7,443 nucleotides of DNA from Phenylobacterium sp. (GCA_028291285.1 JAQGIJ010000615.1:1-7443); one strand, 5' to 3'; shown: positions 1 to 6,492, numbered from the stretch's first letter. Numbers and translations are program-made. Notes: generated from the letters alone by a model not told the origin.

Positions 1-195
1 CGAACGCCGTTCGTCCGGATGGACGACTACAACCGGGTGGACGAGGCCAAGGTCAGGGCCGAGGTCATGCGGTTCGCCCCCAGCATTGTCGGGCCCGGCA
101 GGGTCAAGACCGCGGTCATCACCAAACAGGTGTCGCAAAAGATGCTGGCCGCGCCCGCGACGGGCCAGGTCAGGCCCCGTGAAATGGTCCCCTAA
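1..195 (+). CDS. 3' end of an unidentified protein gene (partial)
   Basis: Frame 1 is open from the left edge to a TAA at 193-195 and gives the last 64 residues of a protein, ending VRPREMVP. Third codon positions are almost all G or C, like the confirmed genes here, so I read it as truly coding. The tail is mildly basic, with a charged stretch (MDDYNRVDEAKVRAEVM) followed by a Val/Lys/Thr/Gln-rich region; no transmembrane segment or catalytic motif is visible. I do not recognise the family. It does not resemble the end of ThiL, which I would have considered here from alphaproteobacterial gene order. It runs in the same direction as hppA, but 161 bp and a candidate promoter lie between them, so co-transcription is not required. 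Confidence 0.65.
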   Translation, partial: RTPFVRMDDYNRVDEAKVRAEVMRFAPSIVGPGRVKTAVITKQVSQKMLAAPATGQVRPREMVP

Positions 196-261
196 CCGGC
201 ACGGTTGCGCCTGCTGCCTAGTTGCGGCACGCTCCGTCCTCTTTCCGCCCTCCGCGCCCGA

Positions 262-305
262 AGACCGGCAATGGGACGGAGAACCAAAAGACCGGTCAAC
301 GGTCT
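262..305. repeat. Repeated AAGACCGG octamer and small inverted repeat upstream of hppA
   Basis: AAGACCGG occurs at 261-268 and again at 288-295, exactly 27 bp apart. The second copy overlaps a perfect 6-bp inverted repeat, AGACCG (289-294) and CGGTCT (300-305), with a 5-base centre. The structure ends 2 bp upstream of the candidate -35 box of hppA, a position that suits an operator. No T-run follows it, so it is not an obvious terminator for the upstream gene. That it binds a regulator is inference. Confidence 0.3.
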
Positions 306-307
306 GC

Positions 308-333
308 TTGCCGGGGGATTTCGGCGCGAAATA
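308..333 (+). promoter_or_regulatory. Candidate housekeeping promoter of hppA
   Basis: TTGCCGG at 308-314 matches 6 of 7 positions of the Caulobacter -35 consensus TTGaCGS. After 11 bases, GCGAAATA at 326-333 matches 5 of the 7 fixed positions of GCTANAWC. Transcription would begin near 340 and leave a leader of about 17 bases, which contains the AGAGGAA ribosome binding site at 344-350, six bases before the hppA ATG. This is a consensus match by eye only. Confidence 0.45.
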
Positions 334-356
334 GGGTCTAGATAGAGGAACGTTGC

Positions 357-2477
357 ATGGGTCTGTTATTGGTCATCGCCGCCGGATTACTGGCGGTGCT
401 TTATGGCGTGGTGCAGACGGGGGCCCTGATGAAGGCGTCTCCCGGCAACGCGAAGATGCAGGAGATCGCCGCGGCGATCCAGGAAGGGGCCCAGGCCTAC
501 CTGCGGCGGCAATATCTCACCATCGGCATCGTCGGGGTCGTGATCCTGGCGGTGGTCTTCTTCCTCATTTCGCCGCTGGCCGCCCTCGGCTTCCTGGTCG
601 GGGCGCTGTTGTCCGGCGCTGCCGGCTTCATCGGCATGCTGATCTCGGTGCGCGCCAACGTGCGGACGGCGCAGGCCGCTTCGGAGAGCCTGGACAAGGG
701 CCTGGCCCTGGCCTTCAGTTCGGGCGCCATCACCGGCATGCTGGTGGCCGGCCTCGCCCTGTTCGGGGTGGCCGGCTACTACTATGTGCTGACCCAGCTG
801 TTCGGCCTCAACCCGACCGACCGTGAAGTGATCGACGCCCTGGTGGCCCTGGGTTTCGGCGCCTCGCTGATCTCGATCTTCGCCCGCCTCGGCGGCGGCA
901 TCTTCACCAAGGGCGCCGACGTCGGCGGCGATCTGGTCGGCAAGGTCGAAGCCGGCATCCCCGAGGACGACCCCCGCAACGCCGCCACCATCGCCGACAA
1001 CGTGGGCGACAACGTGGGCGACTGCGCGGGCATGGCCGCGGACCTGTTCGAGACCTATGCGGTGACCACCGTGGCCACCATGGTGCTGGCTGCCATCTTC
1101 TTCCGCGGCACCGACTACGTCGGTTCGATGATGCTCCTGCCGCTGGCCATCTGCGGCATCTGCATCCCGACCTCGATCGTCGGCTCCTTCTTCGTCAGGC
1201 TCGGCAAGAGCCGCAACATCATGGCGGCCCTGTACCAGGGGCTGATCGTGACCGGGCTGCTGTCGGTGGTCGGCGTCTGGTTCGTGATCAACCGGCTGGT
1301 GCCGGCCCCGATCGACATCCAGGGCAAGCTGGTCAGCCCCGGCGCCCTGATCGGCTGCGGCCTGACGGGCTTGGCGGTGACCGCCCTGATCGTGGTGATC
1401 ACCGAATACTACACCGGAACCAACTTCCGCCCGGTCAGGTCGGTGGCCCGCGCCTCGGTCTCGGGCCACGGCACCAACGTCATCCAGGGGCTGGCGGTCT
1501 CGCTGGAATCCACTGCCCTGCCATCGCTGGTGATCATCGTCGCCATCGTCGTCACCTTCCAGCTCGCCGGCCTGTTCGGCGTGGCCATCGCCACCACCAC
1601 CATGCTGGCCCTGGCCGGCTTCGTCGTGGCGCTGGACGCCTTCGGACCGGTCACCGACAACGCCGGCGGCATTGCCGAGATGGCGGGCCTGCCGCACGAG
1701 GTGCGCATCTCCACCGACGCCCTGGACGCGGTCGGCAACACCACCAAGGCGGTCACCAAGGGCTACGCCATCGGCTCGGCGGGCCTCGGCGCCCTGGTCC
1801 TGTTCGCCGCCTACACCCAGGACCTCAAGTTCTTCTCGGCCAACGCCGATCAGTTCCCCTTCTTCGCCGGCATGGGCGCGGTCACCTTCGACCTGTCCAA
1901 TCCGTACGTGGTGGTGGGCCTGTTCTTCGGCGGCCTGTTGCCCTTCCTGTTCGGCGGCATGGCGATGACCGCCGTGGGCCGGGCGGCGGGCTCGGTGGTG
2001 GAGGAGGTCCGGCGGCAGTTCCGCGAGATGCCCGGCATCATGACCTACGAGGTCAAGCCGGACTATGCGCGGGCGGTCGACATCCTGACCAAGGCGGCCA
2101 TCCGCGAGATGATCGTGCCCTCGCTGCTGCCGGTGCTGTCGCCCATCGTCCTGTTCTTCGTGATCTTCGGCGTGGCGGGCAAGGTCGAGGCCTTCTCGTC
2201 CCTGGGGGCGATGCTGATGGGCGTGATCGTGACCGGCCTGTTCGTGGCCATCTCGATGACCTCGGGCGGCGGCGCCTGGGACAACGCCAAGAAGCTGATC
2301 GAAGAGGGCCACTTCGGCGGCAAGGGCTCCGACGCGCACAAGGCGGCGGTGACCGGCGACACTGTCGGCGATCCCTACAAGGACACGGCGGGACCCGCTG
2401 TGAACCCGATGATCAAGATCACGAACATCGTAGCCCTGCTGCTGCTGGCGGTGCTGGCCCACGGCGTGATCCACTGA
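357..2477 (+). CDS. hppA: Membrane-bound K+-independent proton-translocating pyrophosphatase
   Basis: HppA hydrolyses cytoplasmic pyrophosphate and couples it to proton export across the inner membrane. The 706 residues form many hydrophobic segments, as expected for the roughly 16-helix family, and the length is normal. Visible signatures include the N-terminal [19 protein letters not shown] block, the substrate loop D188[10 protein letters not shown] followed by EDDPRN (203-208) and DNVGDNVGD (214-222), [11 protein letters not shown] around D434, W641-DNAKK, and the C-terminal D668-TVGDPYKD. The key residue after GNTT is Lys464, with Thr467. Family work links Lys at this position (460 in Carboxydothermus numbering) to K+-independent pumps and Ala to K+-dependent ones. 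The ATG at 357 is preceded by AGAGGAA, and the early codons include two rare TTA codons. The gene appears monocistronic, with its own promoter and a strong terminator. Confidence 0.98.
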   Translation: MGLLLVIAAGLLAVLYGVVQTGALMKASPGNAKMQEIAAAIQEGAQAYLRRQYLTIGIVGVVILAVVFFLISPLAALGFLVGALLSGAAGFIGMLISVRANVRTAQAASESLDKGLALAFSSGAITGMLVAGLALFGVAGYYYVLTQLFGLNPTDREVIDALVALGFGASLISIFARLGGGIFTKGADVGGDLVGKVEAGIPEDDPRNAATIADNVGDNVGDCAGMAADLFETYAVTTVATMVLAAIFFRGTDYVGSMMLLPLAICGICIPTSIVGSFFVRLGKSRNIMAALYQGLIVTGLLSVVGVWFVINRLVPAPIDIQGKLVSPGALIGCGLTGLAVTALIVVITEYYTGTNFRPVRSVARASVSGHGTNVIQGLAVSLESTALPSLVIIVAIVVTFQLAGLFGVAIATTTMLALAGFVVALDAFGPVTDNAGGIAEMAGLPHEVRISTDALDAVGNTTKAVTKGYAIGSAGLGALVLFAAYTQDLKFFSANADQFPFFAGMGAVTFDLSNPYVVVGLFFGGLLPFLFGGMAMTAVGRAAGSVVEEVRRQFREMPGIMTYEVKPDYARAVDILTKAAIREMIVPSLLPVLSPIVLFFVIFGVAGKVEAFSSLGAMLMGVIVTGLFVAISMTSGGGAWDNAKKLIEEGHFGGKGSDAHKAAVTGDTVGDPYKDTAGPAVNPMIKITNIVALLLLAVLAHGVIH

Positions 2478-2503
2478 TCCACGGCCAGAGCTGAAAACGA
2501 CGA

Positions 2504-2539
2504 CGCCCCGGAGAGCGATCTCCGGGGCGCTTTTCGTTT
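2504..2539. terminator. Strong intrinsic terminator after hppA, partly bidirectional
   Basis: A perfect 11-bp GC-rich stem (2504-2514 with 2519-2529) closes on a GCGA tetraloop of the stable GNRA type. On the + strand it is followed by CTTTTCGTTT, a T-tract at 2531-2534 and again at 2537-2539. Read on the minus strand, the stem is followed after six bases by TTTT (complement of 2494-2497), so it may also stop bamE transcripts arriving from the right. It lies 27 bases after the hppA stop codon. Confidence 0.9.
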
Positions 2540-2564
2540 GTCCGCGAACGACACGAACCGAAGT

Positions 2565-2600
2565 CTCCCGGGTCCCGCCTTCGCGGGAACGACCGGAGGA
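2565..2600. repeat. REP-like palindromic intergenic element
   Basis: Between the hppA terminator and the bamE stop lies a palindromic unit whose core is TCCCGC (2573-2578), loop CTTC (2579-2582), GCGGGA (2583-2588), flanked by CCCGGG on the left and ACGACCGG on the right. The core and the right-hand GGGAACGAC resemble the widespread proteobacterial REP-type sequence with core CCCGCCTTCGCGGGAATGAC. No T-run follows on either strand, so it is not a typical intrinsic terminator. Only one copy is in this window, so repetitiveness cannot be shown here. Confidence 0.5.
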
Positions 2601-2609
2601 GGGCTGCGC

Positions 2610-3101
2610 CTAGCGGCGGTCGCCGGGGCGGCTGCCGGGGACGCCGGAGTCCTGGTCGTTCGGCAGCATGGTGCCGCGGCCGACGGTGCCCAGGATCTGT
2701 TCCAGCACGGTCAGCTCGCGGCCGCGGGTCGGCGTCTCACGGCCGTTGTAGGCGATCACCCGGCCGTCCTTCAGCGTGTAGTTGTCCACGCTGGTGACCA
2801 CCTCGCTCTCCTTGTCGAAGGCGATGGCGGTGACGTTGCGCGACACCACCTGCGGGCGGCGGAAGGCCACGCGGGCCTTCACCTGATTCATGTAGAACCA
2901 GAGGTTGGGATCGAAGGTCGAGGTGGCCGAGGGCGTGCCCAGCTTTCCGCGCACGGTGGACTTGGTGTCGGCGCCCACCTTCACGTCCTTGCGCGGATCG
3001 GCGTCGATGGCCTGGAAGCCGGAATAGCTGGTGATCGGCGAGCACGCGGCCGTGGCCAGAAGGGCCGTGGCGGCGACGGCGATGAGGGCGCGGCGAAACA
3101 T
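2610..3101 (-). CDS. bamE: BamE/SmpA/OmlA-family outer membrane lipoprotein
   Basis: BamE is a small lipoprotein of the BAM complex, which folds beta-barrel proteins into the outer membrane; the Caulobacter complex is known to include it. The 163-residue protein starts with a basic n-region (MFRR), a hydrophobic segment and a lipobox-like LLATAAC with Cys20 as the likely lipidated residue. The -3 position is Thr rather than the usual Leu, so the lipobox is imperfect. The SmpA/OmlA fold covers about residues 35-115: a helix ending in VRGKLGTPS (50-58), a LWFYMNQ strand (67-73), and VTAIAFDKES plus VTSVDNYTLKDGRVI. The tail TPTRGRELTVLEQILGTVGRG is typical of alphaproteobacterial members, and the last 20 residues are Pro/Gly/Asp-rich. 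The ATG at 3101 has no Shine-Dalgarno, which fits a leaderless transcript. It converges on hppA and diverges from the chaperone gene. Confidence 0.92.
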   Translation of the reverse strand: MFRRALIAVAATALLATAACSPITSYSGFQAIDADPRKDVKVGADTKSTVRGKLGTPSATSTFDPNLWFYMNQVKARVAFRRPQVVSRNVTAIAFDKESEVVTSVDNYTLKDGRVIAYNGRETPTRGRELTVLEQILGTVGRGTMLPNDQDSGVPGSRPGDRR

Positions 3102-3106
3102 GTGCG

Positions 3107-3131
3107 GATATAAGGCCCTTGCTGGCTTCGA
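3107..3131 (-). promoter_or_regulatory. Candidate bamE promoter (leaderless start predicted)
   Basis: On the minus strand, TCGAAGC (3131 to 3125) matches 5 of 7 positions of the Caulobacter -35 consensus. After 10 bases, CTTATATC (3114 to 3107) matches 5 of 7 fixed -10 positions and includes the core TTATAT. Transcription would start about 6-8 bases on, at or next to the A of the bamE ATG (3101), so the mRNA would have essentially no leader. This agrees with the lack of a ribosome binding site. Confidence 0.4.
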
Positions 3132-3136
3132 GGGCT

Positions 3137-3165
3137 TTGACCTATCGCTCGTCGCCCCTTAGTTC
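3137..3165 (+). promoter_or_regulatory. Candidate promoter of the chaperone-DUF177 pair
   Basis: TTGACCT at 3137-3143 matches the -35 consensus at 5 of 7 positions (all of TTGAC). After 14 bases, CTTAGTTC at 3158-3165 is a weaker -10 octamer. The predicted start near 3172 leaves a leader of about 37 bases with GAGG at 3200-3203, which supports translation from the ATG at 3209 rather than from the upstream in-frame TTG (3119) or ATG (3167). Confidence 0.4.
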
Positions 3166-3208
3166 AATGCCGCCTTTAGTCCGGCGTCCGGGCGAAATCG
3201 AGGCCGCG

Positions 3209-3736
3209 ATGCTCAACCACCTGTTTCGTCCCAGTCCCGCGCGCGATGTCGGCCGAGCGCTCTACGCCGGCGCGGTGGAGCAGTCCCGCGCGCCGGCCCT
3301 CTACGCCGCGCTTGGCGCGCCGGACACGGTCGAAGGCCGGTTCGAGATCTACACCCTTCATGTCGTCCTGCTGCTCGACCGGCTGAACGCGCCGGTTCCG
3401 CAGGCGAAGGAGGTCTCCCAGGCGCTGTTCGACACCTATGTGAAGGCGCTCGACCACGCCCTGCGCGAGATGGGGGTGGGCGACCTTTCGGTGGGCAAGA
3501 AGATGCGCAAGCTGGGCGAGGCCTTCTTCGGCCGGGTGAAGTCCTATCACGCCGCCTTCGCCGCGCTGCCGGAGGTCCAGCCGCTGCGCGACCTCTTGAC
3601 GCGGACGGTCTACGACGCCGGCGACCCGGCGAAGGCGCCGGCGCTGGCGGCCTATGTCACGGCCCAGCGGGCCCATCTCGCCGGCCAGCCCATCGAGGGC
3701 GTCCTCGCGGGGCGGGTGGACTGGAGCGCGCCATGA
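3209..3736 (+). CDS. Ubiquinol-cytochrome c chaperone family protein (CBP3/UQCC1-like)
   Basis: This family (PF03981) is related to yeast Cbp3 and human UQCC1, which help assemble cytochrome b into the bc1 complex; the same role here is inferred from the family. From the ATG at 3209 the protein has 175 residues, a normal bacterial length. Diagnostic stretches are LGAPDTVEGRFEIYTLHVVL (35-54), QALFDTYVKALDHALREMGV (71-90), GDLSVGKKMRKLGEAFFGRV (91-110) and KSYHAAF. No signal peptide or membrane segment is seen, so it should be cytoplasmic. The start has GAGG five bases upstream; longer in-frame versions from TTG 3119 or ATG 3167 lack a ribosome binding site and precede the predicted transcription start. 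Its TGA overlaps the ATG of the DUF177 gene as ATGA, suggesting translational coupling. Confidence 0.92.
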   Translation: MLNHLFRPSPARDVGRALYAGAVEQSRAPALYAALGAPDTVEGRFEIYTLHVVLLLDRLNAPVPQAKEVSQALFDTYVKALDHALREMGVGDLSVGKKMRKLGEAFFGRVKSYHAAFAALPEVQPLRDLLTRTVYDAGDPAKAPALAAYVTAQRAHLAGQPIEGVLAGRVDWSAP

Positions 3737-4254
3737 GCGGCGAGTGGAACCGGCCGATCCGGCTGCACGAGCTCGCCCGCGGGCCGCTGAAGCTGCATCT
3801 CGAGGCCGACGCGGCCGAGCGCGCGCGCATCGCCGGCGAGCTCGGTCTGGAGAGCCTGCCGGCGCTGTCGGCCGACCTCACCGTCCGCCCCTGGCTCGAC
3901 GGCGCGGAGATCACCGGCCGCTTCAGGGCGGTGGTGGAGCAGGTCTGCTCGGTCTCGCTCGAGGCCTTCGAGCAGCCGCTGGACGGCGAGATCGAGGTCC
4001 GCACCGTGCCGGCCGACAGCCAGAGCGCCCCGGCCGAGCCCGGGCCTGAAGTCGAGCTCGACCTCGACGCGCCGGATCCGCCCGACGTGCTCGCCGGCGA
4101 CGCCATCGACCTGGCGGCCTATGTCGTCGAGCACCTGGCGCTGGAGATCGATCCCTTCCCGCGCAAGCCCGGCGCGGAATTCGAGTACGCGCCTCCGGCG
4201 GACGCGGAGTCGCCGTTCGCCGTGCTGAAGAAGCTGAAAGGGCCAAAGCCTTGA
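3733..4254 (+). CDS. DUF177 / YceD family protein (large-subunit rRNA accumulation)
   Basis: YceD/DUF177 proteins are needed for normal 23S rRNA accumulation in E. coli and in plastids; the exact biochemical step is unsettled. The protein has 173 residues. Family marks are the early strand region VRPWLDGAEITGRFRAVVEQ followed by Cys72 (VEQVCSVSLEAFEQPLDGEIEV), an acidic middle (PEVELDLDAPDPPD), the signature DLAAYVVEHLALEIDPFPRK with PGAEF (126-150), and the C-terminal SPFAVLKKLKG. Only Cys72 is present, whereas E. coli-type members often have a second nearby Cys. It begins inside the stop codon of the chaperone gene. In E. coli yceD is followed by rpmF and then plsX; here no rpmF lies between DUF177 and plsX. 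Confidence 0.93.
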   Translation: MSGEWNRPIRLHELARGPLKLHLEADAAERARIAGELGLESLPALSADLTVRPWLDGAEITGRFRAVVEQVCSVSLEAFEQPLDGEIEVRTVPADSQSAPAEPGPEVELDLDAPDPPDVLAGDAIDLAAYVVEHLALEIDPFPRKPGAEFEYAPPADAESPFAVLKKLKGPKP

Positions 4255-4255
4255 G

Positions 4256-4293
4256 CCGCCGCAGTTTCCTTCCATCGGCGGGCGTCGTATTTT
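4256..4293 (+). terminator. Weak possible terminator after the DUF177 gene
   Basis: A 6-bp GC stem, CCGCCG (4256-4261) with CGGCGG (4276-4281), has a 14-base loop and is followed after eight bases by ATTTT at 4289-4293. The long loop and distant T-run make this poor as an intrinsic terminator; it may simply attenuate, or mean nothing in such GC-rich DNA. The rest of the gap to plsX also holds a GANTC site (GATTC, 4301-4305) and a 6-bp inverted repeat, GCGGCG/CGCCGC, at 4310-4327. Confidence 0.22.
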
Positions 4294-4340
4294 CCGGATC
4301 GATTCCCCCGCGGCGCGTCATCGCCGCTTCGGCCGCTGCA

Positions 4341-4365
4341 TTGAGCGCGGATTAACTGTAAGCAC
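4341..4365 (+). promoter_or_regulatory. Possible plsX-fabH promoter
   Basis: TTGAGCG at 4341-4347, ten bases, then GTAAGCAC at 4358-4365 loosely fits the Caulobacter housekeeping consensus: good -35 and about 4 of 7 at -10. It is the most AT-rich part of the gap between DUF177 and plsX. A start near 4372 would leave about 50 bases of leader before TTG 4422. A second, unrelated promoter or read-through from the chaperone operon is equally possible. Confidence 0.28.
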
Positions 4366-4421
4366 CGGTATCGCGGGCTCGGGGCCCGATGCGCCGGCGC
4401 CGAAGGACCAAAAGGCCGTCT

Positions 4422-5480
4422 TTGACCGAACCTCTGGTGATCTCGATCGACGCCATGGGCGGAGACCACGGACCGTCCGTGGTGATCCCGGCCGTGGCGC
4501 ACGCCTTGGCCGGGCTGCCGCGCAGCGTCCGCTTCCTGCTGCACGGTGACGAGGCGGCGCTCGCCCCTGAGCTCGCCCGCTGCAGGGGCCTGGCCGGCCG
4601 CGCCGAGGTGCGCCACGCCGAGCGCGTGATCGCCAATGACGAAAAGCCCGCCCAGGCGCTTCGCCGCGGCAAGGGCACCTCCATGTGGAATGCGGTGGAG
4701 AGCATCCGCGAGGGCGCGGCCACGGCGGCGCTGTCGGCCGGCAACACCGGCGCCCTGATGGCCATCTCCAAGCTGCTCCTGCGGATGTGCGCGGACCTCG
4801 ATCGGCCGGCGCTGGTGGCCACCATGCCCACGCCGCGGGGCTTCACCACCTTCCTCGACGTGGGCGCCAACGTCGATTGCGACGCCGAGCGGCTGATCGA
4901 GTTCGCCATCATGGGCGAGGCCTTCCACCGCGCCGCCCACGGCGTGCCCCACCCGACGGTGGGCCTGCTCAACGTTGGCTCCGAGGAGATGAAGGGCCAC
5001 GAGGAGGTGCGCGAGGCGAACCGCATCCTGCGCGAGGACGGCTACAACCTGAACTACCGGGGCTTCGTCGAGGGCGACGACCTGACCGGCGGGGCGGTCG
5101 ACGTGGTGGTCACCGACGGCTTCACCGGCAACGTGGCCCTGAAGGCCATGGAGGGTGCGGCGCGGTTCATCACCAACGAGCTTCGCAGCGCGCTCACCTC
5201 CAGCCTCACCGGCACGCTCGGCGCGGCCTTGGCGCGGCCGGCTCTGCGCAAGTTCCGCGACCGGCTGAGCCCGCCGCCCGCCGCGCCGCTGCTGGGCCTG
5301 AACGGCATGGTGCTGAAGTGCCACGGCAGCTCGAACGAGGCGGAATTCGCCCACGCCGTGCGGGTGGCCGTGGATCTGGCCCGCAGCGACTTCGCCGCCG
5401 AGATCGAACGGAATATGCGCCGGCGGCCCGTCGCCGCCGTGGTCGAGCCGGGCGCGAGCGCGGCCGAGGGAGGCGTCTGA
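4422..5480 (+). CDS. plsX: Phosphate acyltransferase PlsX
   Basis: PlsX converts acyl-ACP and phosphate to acyl-phosphate, which PlsY uses to acylate glycerol-3-phosphate in phospholipid synthesis; it acts at the inner face of the membrane. With the TTG start the protein has 352 residues. Visible motifs are ISIDAMGGDHGPS (7-19), LSAGNTGALMA (104-114), RPALVATMPT (128-137), LDVGANVDCDAE (145-156), LLNVGSEEMKG (182-192), NYRGFVEGDDL (211-221), VVVTDGFTGNVALK (228-241) and LKCHGSS (298-304). An in-frame ATG at 4389 would add MRRRRRTKRPS; I prefer TTG because AAAAGG (4410-4415) sits six bases before it, family members begin close to the DAMGGD motif, and the extra codons include CGA and two AGG, unlike the rest of the gene. 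The stop abuts the fabH start. Confidence 0.95.
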   Translation: MTEPLVISIDAMGGDHGPSVVIPAVAHALAGLPRSVRFLLHGDEAALAPELARCRGLAGRAEVRHAERVIANDEKPAQALRRGKGTSMWNAVESIREGAATAALSAGNTGALMAISKLLLRMCADLDRPALVATMPTPRGFTTFLDVGANVDCDAERLIEFAIMGEAFHRAAHGVPHPTVGLLNVGSEEMKGHEEVREANRILREDGYNLNYRGFVEGDDLTGGAVDVVVTDGFTGNVALKAMEGAARFITNELRSALTSSLTGTLGAALARPALRKFRDRLSPPPAAPLLGLNGMVLKCHGSSNEAEFAHAVRVAVDLARSDFAAEIERNMRRRPVAAVVEPGASAAEGGV

Positions 5481-6461
5481 GTGTCCAAGGTGCTGCGTAG
5501 CGTCGTGACGGGCGTGGGGAGCTACCTCCCCGAGCTGGTGGTCACCAACGACGACCTCGCCAAGGTGGTCGAGACCACCGACGCGTGGATCACGGAGCGC
5601 ACCGGGATCCGCCAGCGCCATCGCGCGGCGCCCGACCAACCGGTCTCCGACCTCGCCACGGCCGCGGCGCGCCGGGCGCTCGCGGCCGCCGGCCGCACGC
5701 CGGCGGATGTCGACCTGATCGTCGTGGCCACCACCACGCCCGACCTGACCTTCCCGGCCACCGCCACCATCGTCCAGCGCAAGCTGGGCTGTCCCGTCGC
5801 GCCGGCCTTCGACATCCAGGCGGTCTGCTCCGGCTTCGTCTATGCGCTCTCGGTCGCCGACGGCTTCGTCGCGCGCAACCGCTCGAAATGCGCCCTGGTG
5901 ATCGGCGCCGAGGAGATGACCCGGCTGATGGACTGGACCGACCGGGGCACCTGCGTCCTGTTCGGCGACGGCGCCGGCGCGGTCGTGCTGGAGACCGGGG
6001 AAGGGCAGGGGGGCGTCGACGACCGCGGGCTGCTGGGCTTCGCCCTGATGGCCGACGGGACCAAGCAGGACCTGCTGTTCGTCGACGGCGGCGTCTCCTC
6101 CACCGGCGAGATCGGCCATCTGCGGATGCAGGGCAACCAGGTGTTCCGCCACGCCGTGGTCAACATCTCCGAGGCGATCACGGCGGCGGCCGCCGATGCG
6201 GGGGTGCAGGTGGCCGACGTCGACTGGTTCATCCCGCACCAAGCCAACCTGCGCATCCTCGAGGGCGTCGCCCGGCGACTGGGCATCGAGGCGCAGAAGG
6301 TGATCACGACGGTGTCGGAGCATGCCAACACCTCGGCGGCGTCGATTCCGCTGGCGCTGGACGCGGCGGTGCGCGACGGACGCATCAAGAAGGGCGATCT
6401 GCTCCTGCTGGAAGCCATGGGAGGCGGCCTGACCTGGGGCGCCTGCGTGGTGCGCTTCTAG
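5481..6461 (+). CDS. fabH: Beta-ketoacyl-ACP synthase III FabH
   Basis: FabH condenses an acyl-CoA primer (usually acetyl-CoA) with malonyl-ACP to start type II fatty acid synthesis in the cytoplasm. The 326-residue length is typical. The catalytic triad is visible: Cys116 in DIQAVCSGFVYAL, His253 in WFIPHQANLRIL, and Asn283 in SEHANTSAASIPLAL. TDAWITERTGIRQR (33-46) and LFGDGAGAVVLE (160-171) are also typical, and it ends in GGGLTWGACVVRF. It starts with GTG directly after the plsX TGA, and GAGGGAGG (5466-5473) lies seven bases upstream inside the end of plsX, so the pair is almost certainly co-transcribed and translationally coupled. Starter-unit preference cannot be read reliably by eye. 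Confidence 0.97.
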   Translation: MSKVLRSVVTGVGSYLPELVVTNDDLAKVVETTDAWITERTGIRQRHRAAPDQPVSDLATAAARRALAAAGRTPADVDLIVVATTTPDLTFPATATIVQRKLGCPVAPAFDIQAVCSGFVYALSVADGFVARNRSKCALVIGAEEMTRLMDWTDRGTCVLFGDGAGAVVLETGEGQGGVDDRGLLGFALMADGTKQDLLFVDGGVSSTGEIGHLRMQGNQVFRHAVVNISEAITAAAADAGVQVADVDWFIPHQANLRILEGVARRLGIEAQKVITTVSEHANTSAASIPLALDAAVRDGRIKKGDLLLLEAMGGGLTWGACVVRF

Positions 6462-6492
6462 GGTGCGTTCACCGCTCTTCCGAAACTTAGCC

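Noticed and set aside
86..334. 82-codon + strand frame across the end of the first gene and the hppA upstream region
   Set aside because: Arg/Pro/Ser-rich shadow composition; it overlaps the better-supported frame ending at 195 and the hppA regulatory region.
387..2474. Open frame of 695 codons antisense to hppA
   Set aside because: It is rich in His, Asp, Gln, Gly and Arg with no recognisable domain, and it mirrors the codon bias of a GC-rich gene. hppA on the other strand has clear family motifs throughout.
2538..3113. 191-codon + strand frame opposite bamE
   Set aside because: His/Gly/Ala/Val-rich shadow with no motif; the opposite strand encodes a complete lipoprotein with BamE signatures.
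3119..3208. N-terminal extension of the chaperone gene from TTG 3119 or ATG 3167
   Set aside because: There is no ribosome binding site, it precedes the predicted transcription start and would cover the divergent promoter; the residues do not fit the family.
4310..4327. 6-bp inverted repeat GCGGCG/CGCCGC upstream of plsX as a terminator or operator
   Set aside because: No T-run follows, and short GC palindromes like this are expected by chance in such DNA.
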